From Apostichopus japonicus (taxonomy: Eukaryota > Echinodermata > Holothuroidea > Aspidochirotida > Stichopodidae), in the NCBI RefSeq assembly GCF_037975245.1, contig NC_092569.1:12575001-12639000 (forward strand): a DNA stretch of 64,000 nucleotides, written 5' to 3'. Every line of letters begins with the position of its first letter. Position 1 is the stretch's first letter. Made by a program: the position numbers and the translations under genes. A model generated the notes under the pieces. It did no database searches, was not told the origin of the DNA, and was given only the letters and a program-made list of their open reading frames with translations. This document shows, piece by piece, positions 12,263 through 24,400 of this stretch.

Positions 12263-13356
12263 TCTCAGCTTTCAAGAAAATAAAAACTTGAAGCCAAATT
12301 GACAGAGGCCACACTGATACCATTCCACTCTCATAAGATGAAGGTATCACACACACTTCATTTTGCTTCTGCGATGCAGTGCCTGGTAGACTGTGAGGGT
12401 CACCCAATGGATGTTTTAACAACTGCCTGGTTTATAGAGCTCTGCAACAGATAATTCATCCTAATGTCTAGTCGTCATCCTGTCATGGCCTTGAGCAAGT
12501 TGAACCCACTTCAACACAAAGCAGCTATTGAATTCTTGTCTAGGTACTGTCAAATCCACATCACCATCATTGCTGGTTCCAGCTACGCTGACCATGATAA
12601 AAGAGTACAATGAGGGTTTTTTAATTCACCCAACAGAGCTTGCATTCCAGTACCTTTGGGCAGCTGAAAAGATATTCAGAAATTGTTATATATGAGTGTG
12701 TTTGTATGCATGCATATGTGTGATTTTCTTGCTTTACAAAACAGCTCCATTTTGATAAGCTATGTAACGTGGAAACCTGCCAATCATATGTTTGAAATAG
12801 GACAGGCTGAAACGATTCTTAAATGAAAAGCTTAACGACTTCTTGCATTTTTTATACATCACTGTTCAGGTAAGGCCAGTAAGGGCAGTATGAAGAATAA
12901 GTAACAATTAATAATTATCATTATGGCCATTTGCTGTCTGCATAATAACAAACTGAATGATGTCATCAGCCCTGTGCTCAGTTGACAACACTGACAAGAA
13001 GGCACACTATGTCAGTGTGATCCATGAAACCTTATTAAGGACATGACCGTATAGTATATATGTTAATGGAAAATACATAAGCTACAACATACACCAGTAT
13101 TCAGTTGTTGCAGGGTTTTTTTTTCTCGACAGACCCATTCAATCTGTTTCACCTACTATAGCCTAGTACTACATTCCTGAGAAATTAACACCACAATATC
13201 AGTCTTAGGTTTGCCCACAGACTCCCAACTATTGCTAACTCCTACACTCAAGTATATAGTTTAGTTTAGTAGAAAAAAAAGACCAGGAGAGACATTCAAG
13301 TCCCCATTAAGGACCCTAAGGCTATATGAGAGGAATAAAACCGAGGACATCAAATG

Positions 13357-13580
13357 TCATACCCAATTACAATGCTTAATGTACTCATCCAAAGTATTCT
13401 TAAACCCATTCACACTACTTGCAATTCAACCTTCTCAGGCAAACCATTCCATCCATTCACAACCCTTGTATAAGTTGTATTAGACTGAAGAGAAAAAGTT
13501 ATGCCGAATATTAATCCTACTATGTAACTTCTGGAGTTTAATACAATGACCTCTGGTACAACTACTTTTTGGCAAACCTG
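13357..13580 (-). pseudogene. LINE reverse-transcriptase C-terminal relic
   Basis: On the minus strand: SSCTRGHCIKLQKLHSRINI, RHNFFSLQSNTTYTRVVNGW, NGLPEKVELQVV stop, then after a one-base shift SVNGFKNTLDEYIKHCNWV stop. This matches the familiar RGHxxKLxK...RxxFFSxRVVxxWNxLP...SVNxFKxxLDxY end of CR1/L2/Jockey-like LINE proteins. One frameshift, truncated at its 5' side. Confidence 0.75.
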
Positions 13581-13859
13581 AAAAGATCAGTGAAGCATAA
13601 ATTGTCATTTTATGTGTAGGCCTACTTTATTTAATTGAAGGATCTATTAATGTAGGCCTGATGCTATAGTTGTGCGTCTGTAATCTAGCCTAGCCAGGAC
13701 TGTGATGTGTGCTTTTCGTTTGTATGACTAAAGTAGGACTAGTAGTATGAGGCGTAAAATAAAACAAGTGTAATGACAGGTTTTCAGCTAGTTTTCTATG
13801 CATTTCAGGTGTGAAGATAAACGTTAATGTCACTAACTAACGCATACTCTAATTCATTA

Positions 13860-13995
13860 CCTGATATCCATTTTGTTCCTCGTATGCCTGTCAAAATCTG
13901 ACATTCTGAGTCGCTTCGTTTGTTCGCAACGAGCACAGTGTGCAAAGCTGCTATATATTGTGTGTGGTGTTTTTCGTGTTTCGCGCAACTGGTAA
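13860..13995 (-). other. Possible short 5' exon in the 4.2 kb transposon
   Basis: An ATG at ~13901 on the minus strand opens a 15-codon frame (MSDFDRHTRNKMDI) that runs into a GTAATG donor-like site. Its place near one terminal repeat would suit a first transposase exon. Weak support. Confidence 0.2.
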
Positions 13996-14085
13996 CGACA
14001 ACTGGACCTATTTTGATGCCCATGGTTTGCGTGTGACGTCACAAATCGCCAATTGGCCAAACTCTCTCTATATACGGCTCTGGAC

Positions 14086-14175
14086 ACTATCTAAGCGGAG
14101 CGCCACCACAGGTTGGCGCGGAGCGTACATAATTTTTTTGAGTCAAGATACTCCCTAGATCGCCGGAAATGAACC
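14086..14175 (+). repeat. Shared MITE core module, copy 2
   Basis: ACTATCTAAGCGGAGCGCCA, ACAGGTTGGCGCGGAGCGTA, then CTAGATCGCCGGAAATGAAC. Here it belongs to the outer CAGTGGCGGAGC MITE, on the right side of the inserted transposon. Confidence 0.8.
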
Positions 14176-14438
14176 TTGCTGAAATGAAATGGGCCTTGCT
14201 AGTATGCAGATAAAAGAAGAATAAATAGTCGTTAGAGCATTTTGTCAGAAAATTACAGCAAGAAAATGTGACAAATGTCAATATTTAGATGAGGAGCGCA
14301 AGAAAAAAGTCAATAATCGCGAATAAGTAAAATGTCGTAAAAAGCTGAAAAAGGGCGCCAGCAGTACATTTGAGTCCGTCAGGGGGGGGGGGGCATTCAC
14401 CCCCCTGACTATATGGACGCTCCGCCACTGAAGCGAGG

Positions 14439-15957
14439 AATATCAACACCAGCCTAATCATACTAGTGTGTTGAACTACTCAGCCTAGGCTAAACAGCGG
14501 CAGACATTGTATCTTAAGATGTAGCTAGCTATACTTCGTGATAATATATCTCTTCATATCTGCATTTTATCCGGTTCGTAATTTAGCTAGTCCTCGTTAC
14601 ATTTTATCTGCGGATACTACTATACTTAGTGGACTTAAAAGTTACTGCAGAGGATTTGATACTGGGATCTCCAAAAACTCACTAATCGATCACGTATTCA
14701 TAGACAGCGCCATCCCTTTGAGAAAGCTCGTTGTGCTATACATTCATACCATTAGTAATTTGGCGAATTACCGCCATTCTAATTTCTCGTTTGTGAACAG
14801 GTAGAGTAACCAGATGTTTCATATGCGGGCTGAGGGGAAGGAGGACAAAGAGTTTCAATGGGTGGGGGGAGGCAAGTTTTGCGCGCTACAAGTTTGGTCA
14901 TTTTAGGTACTTTTGCAGTATGCCCGAACACTTGAAACCATGGTAACGGTACCGTTAGGAATGTTTCTTTACCCAAATTGAACAGTTTATTCCTGAGTTC
15001 CATCAGCTAAATTGTTGAAGACATAGTGCAAATAAAAATATGAACTTGGTATATTGTAGGGAAGTCAACCGCGTAGCCAGGATTTGTTCTTAGGGACTCG
15101 GTGAAGCGGATTCAATTTATTGACCTGTCAACGAATACGCTTTGCGCTATCTGCGTGGGGTCCAGGGGCCGCCATAGGCGAGAGGTCCAGGGGCGAAGCC
15201 CTTGGAAGCTATACGATATGTTGAACTTTAGAGGCTTCAGAGCTTTCAAAAGTTATTCAATCGGCCGAGATTTTAGCAATATAAATTTAGATTAAAATGT
15301 TCAAAATACTGCATATGATTAGCCTAATATTGATTCGTTGGGTAGAAATGATTCATGTACAGGTAATAACTCACTCAAACTAGATGCTCATTCTGGGTTG
15401 CCTAGTCAAATCCGTGGCACTGTGGCAGTTGCCAGTAATACAAACCAAACGGGCTCGTAGAGATAACATAAAGCATAATGATATGATAATACTTAACTTG
15501 AGACGCAATTGGCTGGTATTAGTTTGAGAATCCCCGTCAATTACGGATTAACGTCAACCGCGATCTGCAGGTTTAACTGAGCCTTTAAGTGAATTTTGAA
15601 ATTTTTCGTCCAATACTTTTGTATTGCCCACTAATGTCATTTTTGGGCAAGTGGGTTACTGATATTCAACGAGCTACCGCTTCAGTTCCTGAGCCAATTG
15701 GGAACGTGTCCACATTGACAGAACCCAGGTCCTCCCAAGTACCCATCACCACTCCCGCTCAGTTCGTTTACACAACTGATAGCCGTATGTGCTTTTTTTT
15801 TCTTCTTTGTAACCGAGGGCCTCGGGGAAGATATATAGCTCTGGCTTACCGAATCACCCCACAATTCAATTAAGTTTAAATAAAATAAATAAAATAGTTA
15901 TTGTGGCAGATGTGCATGTCTGGCCTACACCAGCTACACGTCATCTAGCACATTGCC
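14439..15957. other. Intergenic stretch with repeat fragments
   Basis: No gene recognised. 15068..15200 (GTAGCCAGGATTTG, GGTCCAGGGGC) looks like the end of another MITE. Confidence 0.5.
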
Positions 15958-15964
15958 CTGGTAT

Positions 15965-16300
15965 ATCAGTTACGGATATGGTAGGCAATACGGGAAATAA
16001 TTGCTTATTTACTACTGTTTTCAATAACAGTGCGTATTACACTATAGCGCAACTTAAGTTGCAGTTCCAACTAAGCAAAGATGGTCTATTTCATGCCGGT
16101 ATTAATTATATTTCATGCCGGTATGAATTATACTTAATGACGGTATTGATTCTATTTAATACTGGCATTTGAAGCTGCATATGAAGCTGGTTGACTGAGA
16201 ATTAATGCCGGTATTAAATAGAATTAATACCGGTAATAATATTAATCCGCACGGACCTTAAATCAGCAATTATTTCCCGTATGGCCTACCATATGGCCTG
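15965..16300. repeat. Inverted-repeat element with GCCGGTATTAAT motifs
   Basis: Left arm near 15977 (ATATGGTAGGCAATACGGGA, AATAATTGCTTA) is the inverse of the right arm near 16267..16300 (AGCAATTATTTCCCGTATGG, CCTACCATAT). Between them GCCGGTATTAAT-type words appear on both strands at least six times (16094..16245). A foldback/MITE-like structure with no coding capacity. Confidence 0.65.
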
Positions 16301-17317
16301 TACGGCCCACGGGAGGTTCTACGGCCATTCCTAGAAGTGGTCAGTCTACCCCCATTCTTACCTCAATCCCTAAATCTACGGCTGCTGCATCCATCATTAT
16401 CAATATACAATGAATATATAATCAATATATAATCAATATATAATCAATATATAATCAATATGATCAATATATACTTTATATCAATAGCCCTTCTAGACTC
16501 ATCAATAAAGACGAGTCATCAATCAATAGAAAGAATTACAGAGTCATTGACATCATTCTTCTTATGACAACAAGGGATATGAAGAAAGAACTCAAGCAGG
16601 AGATGGTTTCCTTAAAAGTTATTATTGAAAGAACTAAAAGCAACAAGTACAGAATATGCGAGAAGAGTTGAAATAGAAAGTTAGAAACCAAAACCGGAGT
16701 AAATGAACAGAAAAGACTTAACAGAAACAGAAGCTAGCTGGAGTATCTTTGTTCTTTGAGCTCGTCATGTCAGCTATACAGCTATACAGCTGTACATATA
16801 TAAGTTCTACAGCATAAAGCATATATATGCTACACAGCTATACATATATATCAGCTATACAGCAACCATACACAGAATTACAACAGAACACATGTGTGAA
16901 TATCAAGTAACACAACGATTCTTCACCAGCCGACATTGAATGCTTACAGCAAGTCGATACATGTTATTGGCTTGTTTGTGACATACACCTGGTCAGTTTA
17001 TTTACGTATGTCAGATAACTATGAACAGTTAGTAAGAGTGGACTGATTCCATGCATGTGATACTCTCCAGGGGCGCACCCAGCAATTTGGTACAAAAAGG
17101 CAAGAAATCATCAAAAGGAACAATTCTGACAAGTTCTCCACACAAAAGACTTTTGCAGAACTTTGAGTCAAATGCGAAGAAACCACTAAACAGACATTAA
17201 CTAGGTACAATAGAAAGTCATCAAAACAAACAAGTGGCAGTTAGAATCCTAAAAATGGAAAATGATAATGATTCTTCTATAGAAATCAACAGCTGTTGAA
17301 AAACGGTGACTAAATTA
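16301..17317. other. AT-rich stretch, no gene
   Basis: Contains an 11-bp tandem repeat (TATAATCAATA, ~5 copies, 16414..16465) and a patch of ACAGCTATACATATATA-like words near 16770-16870. No gene seen. Confidence 0.6.
16401..16470. repeat. 11-bp tandem repeat TATAATCAATA
   Basis: Four to five near-perfect units, then degenerate flanking copies. Confidence 0.85.
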
Positions 17318-17455
17318 TGTCTCGTATTTGGAGAATCCCATGACGAAGATTGGTTCATGTGTGAACGCCGCAAGGAATGGGCTCATGACGAATGTGTAGA
17401 CATTACTGATCCACAATTGTGTTATTGCAACAATTGCTTTGATTTTGGTAACTGA
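17318..17455 (+). pseudogene. Transposase-type PHD-like zinc finger relic
   Basis: In one frame: CLVFGESHDEDWFMCERRKE, WAHDECVDITDPQLCYCNNC, FDFGN stop. It follows the C-x2-C...W-x2-C-x2-C-x2-W-x-H-x2-C...C-x2-C plan of the PHD-like finger found at the C-terminus of DDE transposases and related transposon proteins. Two zinc ligands are lost (Phe for the second Cys, Arg for the fourth) and a stop lies just upstream, so it is a decayed fragment. Confidence 0.55.
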
Positions 17456-18232
17456 AAGTTGGAGAAGAGCATGAGGTGGAAATTTGTCCTGTGTCTTAAT
17501 AGAGAATCACTGGTTATGGTAACGTACCCACAATGCACTTAATAGATTAGTCATATGCACATAGGCCTATCATTTCGAACGCTACTATATATAGGTCACT
17601 CTTATTTTGCCTATGGTTGCTTGATTTATTATTGTTCGAGACATTTTCACGTTTTTTTGGCATGCTTCATAAGTTGTACCCCACAAATGGGATGTTTTTG
17701 TTAGCCAACACTGAGGCGCCAATCTGTGAGGCTTAAACCTAAGTTGGTATTTAAGATAACAGGGTCAGTAGCCTATCACGCAAACTGTACTATCCATCAT
17801 AGTATAGGTTAATCCTTTAATTTGTGATAATCAGCCTGCAAGTTTTGTTGGTAGTGTCGGCACGTGGGAAAGGGGCTAGGCGCATGTCCAAAGTGAAGTT
17901 TCCCCCCGAGTTTTACTATTTATTTTGTACTAGGCGTAACTTTCGTCTACAACTATGTTTAATGATCGTTCACTTATACTGTCGCAGATGTTCGTCAAAA
18001 ATTGCTGAGTGACATCACGAATCTTGACGTCAGAGATAAGTATTGTGCGTCTCAGGAAATATCTAAACCATGCAGCTTACGAGACAACTCCGCCCCTTTA
18101 AAAATCTTAAATCATTCAAAGGTACATTGTCTAAAAGATATATAACACCTAATGTGTCTTGTTACTAATGGCAACATCATAACATATGCTACTTTCTCGA
18201 TTTGTGTTTAGTTTCTAATTATGTTTTTTCTT
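17456..18232. other. Stretch 3' of the lysozyme gene
   Basis: No gene or clear repeat. Lies downstream of the lysozyme polyadenylation signal. Confidence 0.5.
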
Positions 18233-18238
18233 TTTATT
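18233..18238 (-). terminator. Polyadenylation signal AATAAA of the lysozyme gene
   Basis: AATAAA on the minus strand only ~15 bases after the stop codon, implying a very short 3' UTR. Confidence 0.55.
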
Positions 18239-18252
18239 AAGTTGAGGTTTGT

Positions 18253-18464
18253 TCAGTTGTTGCTCATGTCAAGACATTTCTTCACTCTCAACCAATATTT
18301 TTCAGTTGCTGGATTCTTGAACCCATTTGGTCCGCCGTTGTGTATCCGCGCAAAATCCTCACAGGTAGGATTATGCTCTAGACGGGCATAGGTTGCGTAC
18401 CGTGCCATATAACCCTGTACAGCCCGTTCACTGCAGTCAAAGGTTGCTGAACATTTCTGCCAAT
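18253..18464 (-). CDS. i-type lysozyme exon 3
   Basis: Acceptor CATCCACAG precedes 18464; TGA stop at 18255..18253. Encodes DWQKCSATFDCSERAVQGYM, then ARYATY..., CEDFARIHNGGPNGF and YWLRVKKC. Confidence 0.93.
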
Positions 18465-21400
18465 CTGTGGATGGAAATAGCAACTTAGAATTGTTTATTG
18501 TACAATTTGTTAATATTTAAGTAAACTATTCATTATTAAAACAACATACAGACATATATCGCCCGGTGTAATTGTTGGATACTTATCTGAAGCACAAGTA
18601 AGCCAACTTGTTGGTATAGTTACAGAAGGAGGGGTGGGTGGGGGTGAGATACCCGAAAGAACAGCCGGAGGTTATAAGCGTTTCAAGTATTCGCAGATGA
18701 CTCGGACTTAAAAGTACACACTACAGCTTGTATATGTACTACATGTATTGTTGAATTGAGTGAGTTGCGTGCTTTTGTGATTTACTAACAGTTACTATAC
18801 CATTGCTCCGACCGTGTGCTACTTTATATCAATATTGTTGCATGCTTATTCATGAAAATGAATGTAATAAATCATCCTCTTCCCTAGCTCTACAACCTAC
18901 ATTAAGTCATATCATTGATATCGTGGCAAATCGTAAATATTATGATGTGAAAATAATCATCATTTCGCACGGAGTCAACGACCAACATCGCCATTCACTA
19001 TATATCACGATTATTGTGAAGATCACGCGTCATAAGCATGATCAACGAGTGATGTAATGGAAATCATTTCCACGATAACGAATAACAGCATCAAATGCAT
19101 TTGTTAACCAGTTATGAAGCAGCAAGTTTACAGTCAACCAATCATGATCATTGGCAACAATGATGGTTTACGGCAAAGATCAACTTCACATCCACAAGTA
19201 TTATCAATATCATCCTTTTGATCACGCGTCACAGGCATGATGTTAATAGGCCCTATTTTGCCCTATATTTCATGATTATTACCATGATCTATAACATCAC
19301 AAGTTTGGTGGCCAAAACCACAGGTATTATTAGTATATCCAAACAAATTGGTGGCGACATATATGACAAGCATGATAGTAAATTATGAAACCCGAATCAT
19401 TGTCAACAATATCAAATATCATTACGACATGTATCGTTATATTAAATGTGAAATTGTCGTGATCACGCGTCACATACATGACTAGATCATGAGCGACCAT
19501 ACGATAAACAACATTTGATACAACCGGCCACAGTTACGACCATGCATATCCTATCATACAAACATGTAAGGCAATTGAACATGTGCAGAAGGGTTTCGAT
19601 ACGTACCTCCATCCAGACTACCTCCCTTCAGCCTAGCATCCTGCCAGTAGCCTAGTTTGATTTGGTAAGGACCACATGACAGTGATCCTACATCCATATG
19701 ACACAATGGGGAAGGTATAGTGCAAGTGGACTCTACAAAACAGATGCACTTTAGGCAATCAGAAGGAACTTGTCCAGACGCTACAGAATGTAAGACAAAA
19801 CAGTTATATTCGTTAAAATAAGGTTAATACTTTCAACTTGCAACTGAAATATACTAAAGGGCACTCCATTTTATATAGCAGGTGTGTTTGACCTCTTAAC
19901 ACGTCGATCCAGATCTAAAATTTCTAAGAATAAAAAGGCTAAGCGATACCTTCTTCTATTCTGATGCCTTCATTCAATGATCTCTACTTGACCTCTGCTG
20001 GATCCTGTCTGTTACTATCAACTTTAAGAACGAGCCGATGGAATACACTCATGAAGTGTTATGTAACAGGTGAGGTATTTTTCGAGTTTTTTCCACACTC
20101 GTATCTATGAGTATGTCTAACCTTGGCTCCTAGGAGCAAGACAGCGTACCAGGTCATTTTCCCGGGTCCTCTGCACGGGAAAATTGTGACATAAATGCTG
20201 GCTCGGTTGAGCAGACGATATGCCTTTCTAATGAGGATGGGGTCTCGACTTCCGCAATGCTAGTTTCTCCTGGGAGAAATAACGCTGCTTAGGGTTACAT
20301 CTACTCACAGTCTACAATGTCCATCTTGGCGTCTGTGGAAATTTATTTGACCTAGCAGGCCCTCTCACCTTCATACTTAACCATTTGAAAAAAATGGCCT
20401 TTGCCCAATGAGCTATCCAAACACATCACCTGTCAATGACTGTTATTGTCTGGTCATGTTGTTGCCATTCTAAATAGGGTGCGTAGGGAGGCTATTATGA
20501 AAAATTTGGGCGACAGAGATTCATTTAATTGGCTGCCAAGGGTGCTACAACTGCCACTGGTCTCTTGAGTGAGGATCTGAATGAGCTATTCATGAAAAGA
20601 ACACAGGATGCTAGGTCATTGTTAGGTGCGTCAAATATTGCTTCAGAGTTAAAATCTATCTTTACATTATCATCAACGTAAAACATGAAGAAAGGTTAAA
20701 AGGAAGCTTGCGGGCAACTAGGAGTGCAACTTTGGTGCTGGCAGACAAAGAAATTCTGGCCGAATCATTTGTTTGGGCAACCGCTCCGAAAACTTCCAGC
20801 TTCCGCTGAAGGGGCGTCGTCCAAAGCAGCAGCAGAAGCTTTATGAACCAGAACAAAGACAGCAGGGTCTAGTGGTAAGTTCTTTTTAGTGTCGTTTAGA
20901 GACAACTTTTGTTTTAAACTTACAAGCGATACTTGGGTTCTCCAGGTTGTTAACCACCTTACGAACATTTAATATCCCAATGTTATAGTCAGTCAAGAGC
21001 AAGCCAATGTCGATTTGCAGAGATTCAAGCTCTCATCCTAAAGAAGGCAGTAGAGTTGGTTCCCCAAACGAACTCACACAGATCATTTCTAAGCACACTG
21101 TTTGTGGTTCCCAAGATTCCATTTGCTGAAGAGGACAGAGCCTTCGTTCGGTTTCTTTTGGAAGGTGGAAAACTTCCAGTACTACACCCTGCCCTTTGGT
21201 ATCCCCGTTTCTTTTCACAAAGTTACAATAGGAAGCTCATGGCAGGCCATTGGCGACTGCAAGGAGTAAGCCTCTTTGTCTACCTAGACAATGTTCCTGT
21301 TTCTATATCGGTCACATGTAAGGTTAAGGGAGGAAATGAACTTCCTGTTGGCGAGCCTAGCGTTCATGGTAAACCTAAATAAGTCTGTCTTCACCACAAG

Positions 21401-24400
21401 CAGAAATACAGTATTCCTGGGTGTAGGAAAAGATTCCATTAACATTTTTCAATTCCCTTCCACAGATCAACTAGAAGGGTATCAAGAAAAGTTGTCAGAA
21501 TCTTTTCAACTGCAAGCTATCAAAAGCCTGACAATTAGCAAACACTCTATTGGAAATGGTAGCAGGCAATGTGAGCTCATGTGAGATATCTCCAAAGGGC
21601 ATCGAATGTATAGCAATTCACAAGCCTCTAGGTTTCAAGGCTTCAGCTTACCTTATAACAAAGGCCCATTAAGAGTTGAAATGGTGGATAGAAGAAAGCC
21701 ATACCCAAAATGGTGCTTCAATCCAAACTATAACCAGATATGATGACTCAAACAGACTCGTCAAAGTCAGGTTGAGAGCCGTTTTTGGTATGCAACAAAC
21801 AGGGGCCTTTGGTCCCAAGAAGAAAAACATTGGCATATAAATGCACTAGAGTTACAAGCAGTGTTCCTGGGTCTCCCAGTGTTTCTCAAAAGCAGTATTC
21901 AACCTAAAGATTCCAATACAAGTCGGATAATACCTCCACACTCAGTTATAAACAAACATGGTGGAACAAAAAGCGGGGACATTCAGTTTGCTGCACAGCA
22001 GATTTGGGTGTTTTGTCAAAAGCATCGGCTGACACTCACATGAGAGCACACATCAGGCAAATTGAAGGTAGAGGCAGACTTTCTGTCTCGCCATTGGGAA
22101 GATGTGTCAGACTAGTGGTTAGAAAAGTTTAATTTGTACCTACCATAAGTATTGGAATTATGTAAAGGGAACAAACATATAACAGATCCCACCGCACCCA
22201 CTCTATTTGTGAATATTATATGTTTTCTTTCTAATTATTATTTTTCCCTCTTCCATTGAATTACAGGAACAATCCTGAGGGTTTGAAGAATGGGATGCAA
22301 TGGAAGATGTTCCCTTTGCATGGTTGTGTGATTGAGCCTTTGCTTGAATTTGCATTTTTAAATTTATCTTTCTGGGCATATTAAGAGAAAAAAGAAGTTC
22401 TCCACTTTTGACATCTTTGCTCTTCTATATTATAACTCAAAAGAAGAAAGAGAAAAACTTTTTATTCAGGTGTTGAAGCTTTAATTGTTTTTGTCTTCTT
22501 TTTGATCAACCTGTTACATAACCCTTTTGAGTGTATTATATCGGTTCGTTCTTAAAGTCGATAGTAACATACAGGAGCCAACAGAGCTCAAGTAAAGGTC
22601 ATTGACTGAAGGCATCAGCCTAATAGAATGTATCGCTTACCCTTTTTTATACTTTTATCGGGATCGACGTGTTTAGAGGTCAAACACACCTGTAGTATGA
22701 TTCCAAGTTTTATGGCAGGTACAAAGTACCTTGTCTAAATTGGAAATTATACTACAGCTTTATTGGTCTCCGCTTGGTGTAGCCACATTTTTTAAAATCT
22801 AGACCAGAACAAACTTACGACTATCGACTTAAGAGTTAACTTTAACTTAACAGCATTTGCATTATTATAGAAACTATAGAAGTACCGTGGCATCGGTCAG
22901 CGATGCCACGGTCCACTGCAAGTAACCAAAATACTCGATTGTGACATCTAATGATTTACGGATGGAGTTTTTGTATTTGTTATGATCGTTATTTGGCTTT
23001 AAAATGATCATTTTTATAATGATAGCATTATAAAAAGCATATCAAGAAAAATAAAACACAATTTATATTTGACTTTCATGCTTTCTACCTTTTTATGTAT
23101 GCAGGGTATGTCTGTGTGTACCAGAGGCGGACTGGGTCTTAAAACCGGCCCCGGGCGCTCTTCACCTAGACCGGCCCATTATTCATTGATATGTTACTTA
23201 CATACTGATTGCCATCCTGGGGCAAGGGTCTAAGGGGAGAGGGTGTCCCCCTCCCCATTGAGGTTTTTTGAAGTTAAGGAATGCCTAGTTGCAAACTGGT
23301 GCTATATTTCTCAATTTTGTAGGTTACAATAATCCTTTAAAAAAGACCCAAAAATATATTTTCCAGAAGCAACACTTGATTTATTTAAACTGAGAAAAGT
23401 TAAAAAGGTAAACAAAAATAGAGAAAAATATATGTTTTAGACTGGATTTAATTTAGTTTTTCAAGCATTATGTGACAACATGCTTGAAAAAAAAAATGGA
23501 AGAAAACCTAAATAAAATCCATTAGCACGGACGGGCGTGCCAATAGCACTTTCTTTTGTTACGAACTAAAAGACTATTTAACATGGTGATTTCATGAGCT
23601 GGTTCCCACAGTTAAAAATATATTTCTACACAGCCCGTCTGTATTTTTATTAACTACTGTGAAAATGGGCTGTAATTTTTACCAGGCTCCCCAGCCCACC
23701 GGCCCACCGGGCATTGCCCAAATGCGTGTGGCCAGTCCGCCACTGGTGTGTACAATCCCAAGAGACGACAATGGACGAAAGCATGGAGGTATCCAAAATA
23801 TGCAACAAACAGTAATTCGATGTGTCTAACTGTGAATGTGCATCAATGATCGATTCAAAATAACATTGCACCCGTTTGCTTAAAGTTCTAAAGACACCTA
23901 GCCTATTTGCCCATAATGATCAGTATATTTGTTGCGCGTATTCAAAATATGTTGTAGGTTTTCGATAAGCTCTTTTCGTTTCCAAGATATACACATTTGA
24001 AGTGTTGATAAATCTGAGAAACTCGTTAAATATGTGCAAACTATGACGTGGAGTGTTGCGCTCATCAAAAATTCTTATTTTAGCCCCTAATTACACACCT
24101 CCATGTATCATTTGAATACTTGATATTCTTATATTTAAAAAGATCTTAAATTATTTCAATAAACAATCGCCTTTGGCCACAACCCTGTGTTCAGAGTCCC
24201 TGAAACGAAGGTTGTGAAAATAATGTGATCCATAAGAGAAAATTAGGCAGTCACTCCCTGCACATCAACAATTTGCATAAGTATCTAATGTTTATTCATT
24301 AACAAAACTAGAATTGAGACAAGATTTGTAAAATGGTCCATCTTTGATGGATTTTCATGGGAATTGAAGCTATTTTCATGATTTGTAATGCCTATTAGAG

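Larger units (their letters stand above)
9851..14082. mobile_element. 4.2 kb DNA transposon with perfect 30-bp TIRs
   Basis: Both ends read inward from CAGAGCCGTATATAGAGAGA through TTTGGCCAA, identical over 30 bases, with the 8-bp target duplication GACACTAT at 9843..9850 and 14083..14090. An 8-bp duplication fits hAT or P superfamilies. Inside are a CCTAGG-rich tract, a second MITE (11407..11767), a LINE relic (13357..13580) and an open frame at 12001..12262 (-). I could not recognise a transposase, so it may be non-autonomous or carry a split gene. Perfect TIRs and duplication argue for fairly recent insertion. Confidence 0.85.
9784..14430 (+). mobile_element. Outer hAT-type MITE (CAGTGGCGGAGC family), split by a 4.2 kb insertion
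   Basis: Left end AAGTGGCGGAG (first base mutated from CAGTGGCGGAG), right end CTCCGCCACTG at 14430. Perfect 8-bp target duplication AAGCGAGG at 9776..9783 and 14431..14438. The element body is present only at 9784..9842 and 14091..14430. Everything between is a second element with its own duplication GACACTAT. An unsplit relative lies at 46569..47033 in the opposite orientation. Confidence 0.85.
19879..22692 (+). mobile_element. DIRS-type retrotransposon, degenerate, with inverted terminal repeats
   Basis: The ends are inverted repeats of ~190 bp: left 19879..~20070, right ~22509..22692, both starting CAGGTGTGTTTGACCTCT and sharing GATGCCTTCA, TTAAGAACGA and GTTATGTAACAGGT. Inverted termini are diagnostic of DIRS rather than Gypsy/Copia LTRs. 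A gag-like frame (GLLSEDLNELFMKRTQDARS) lies at ~20545..20680. Decayed reverse transcriptase and RNase H follow. No tyrosine recombinase was recognised, so ~2.8 kb is short for a full element. It lies opposite to the lysozyme transcript in its first intron. Confidence 0.8.

Noticed and set aside
21056-21584. Host gene on the plus strand
   Set aside because: Motifs (LPFG, YLDN, HGGTKS) and inverted termini identify a frameshifted DIRS retroelement.
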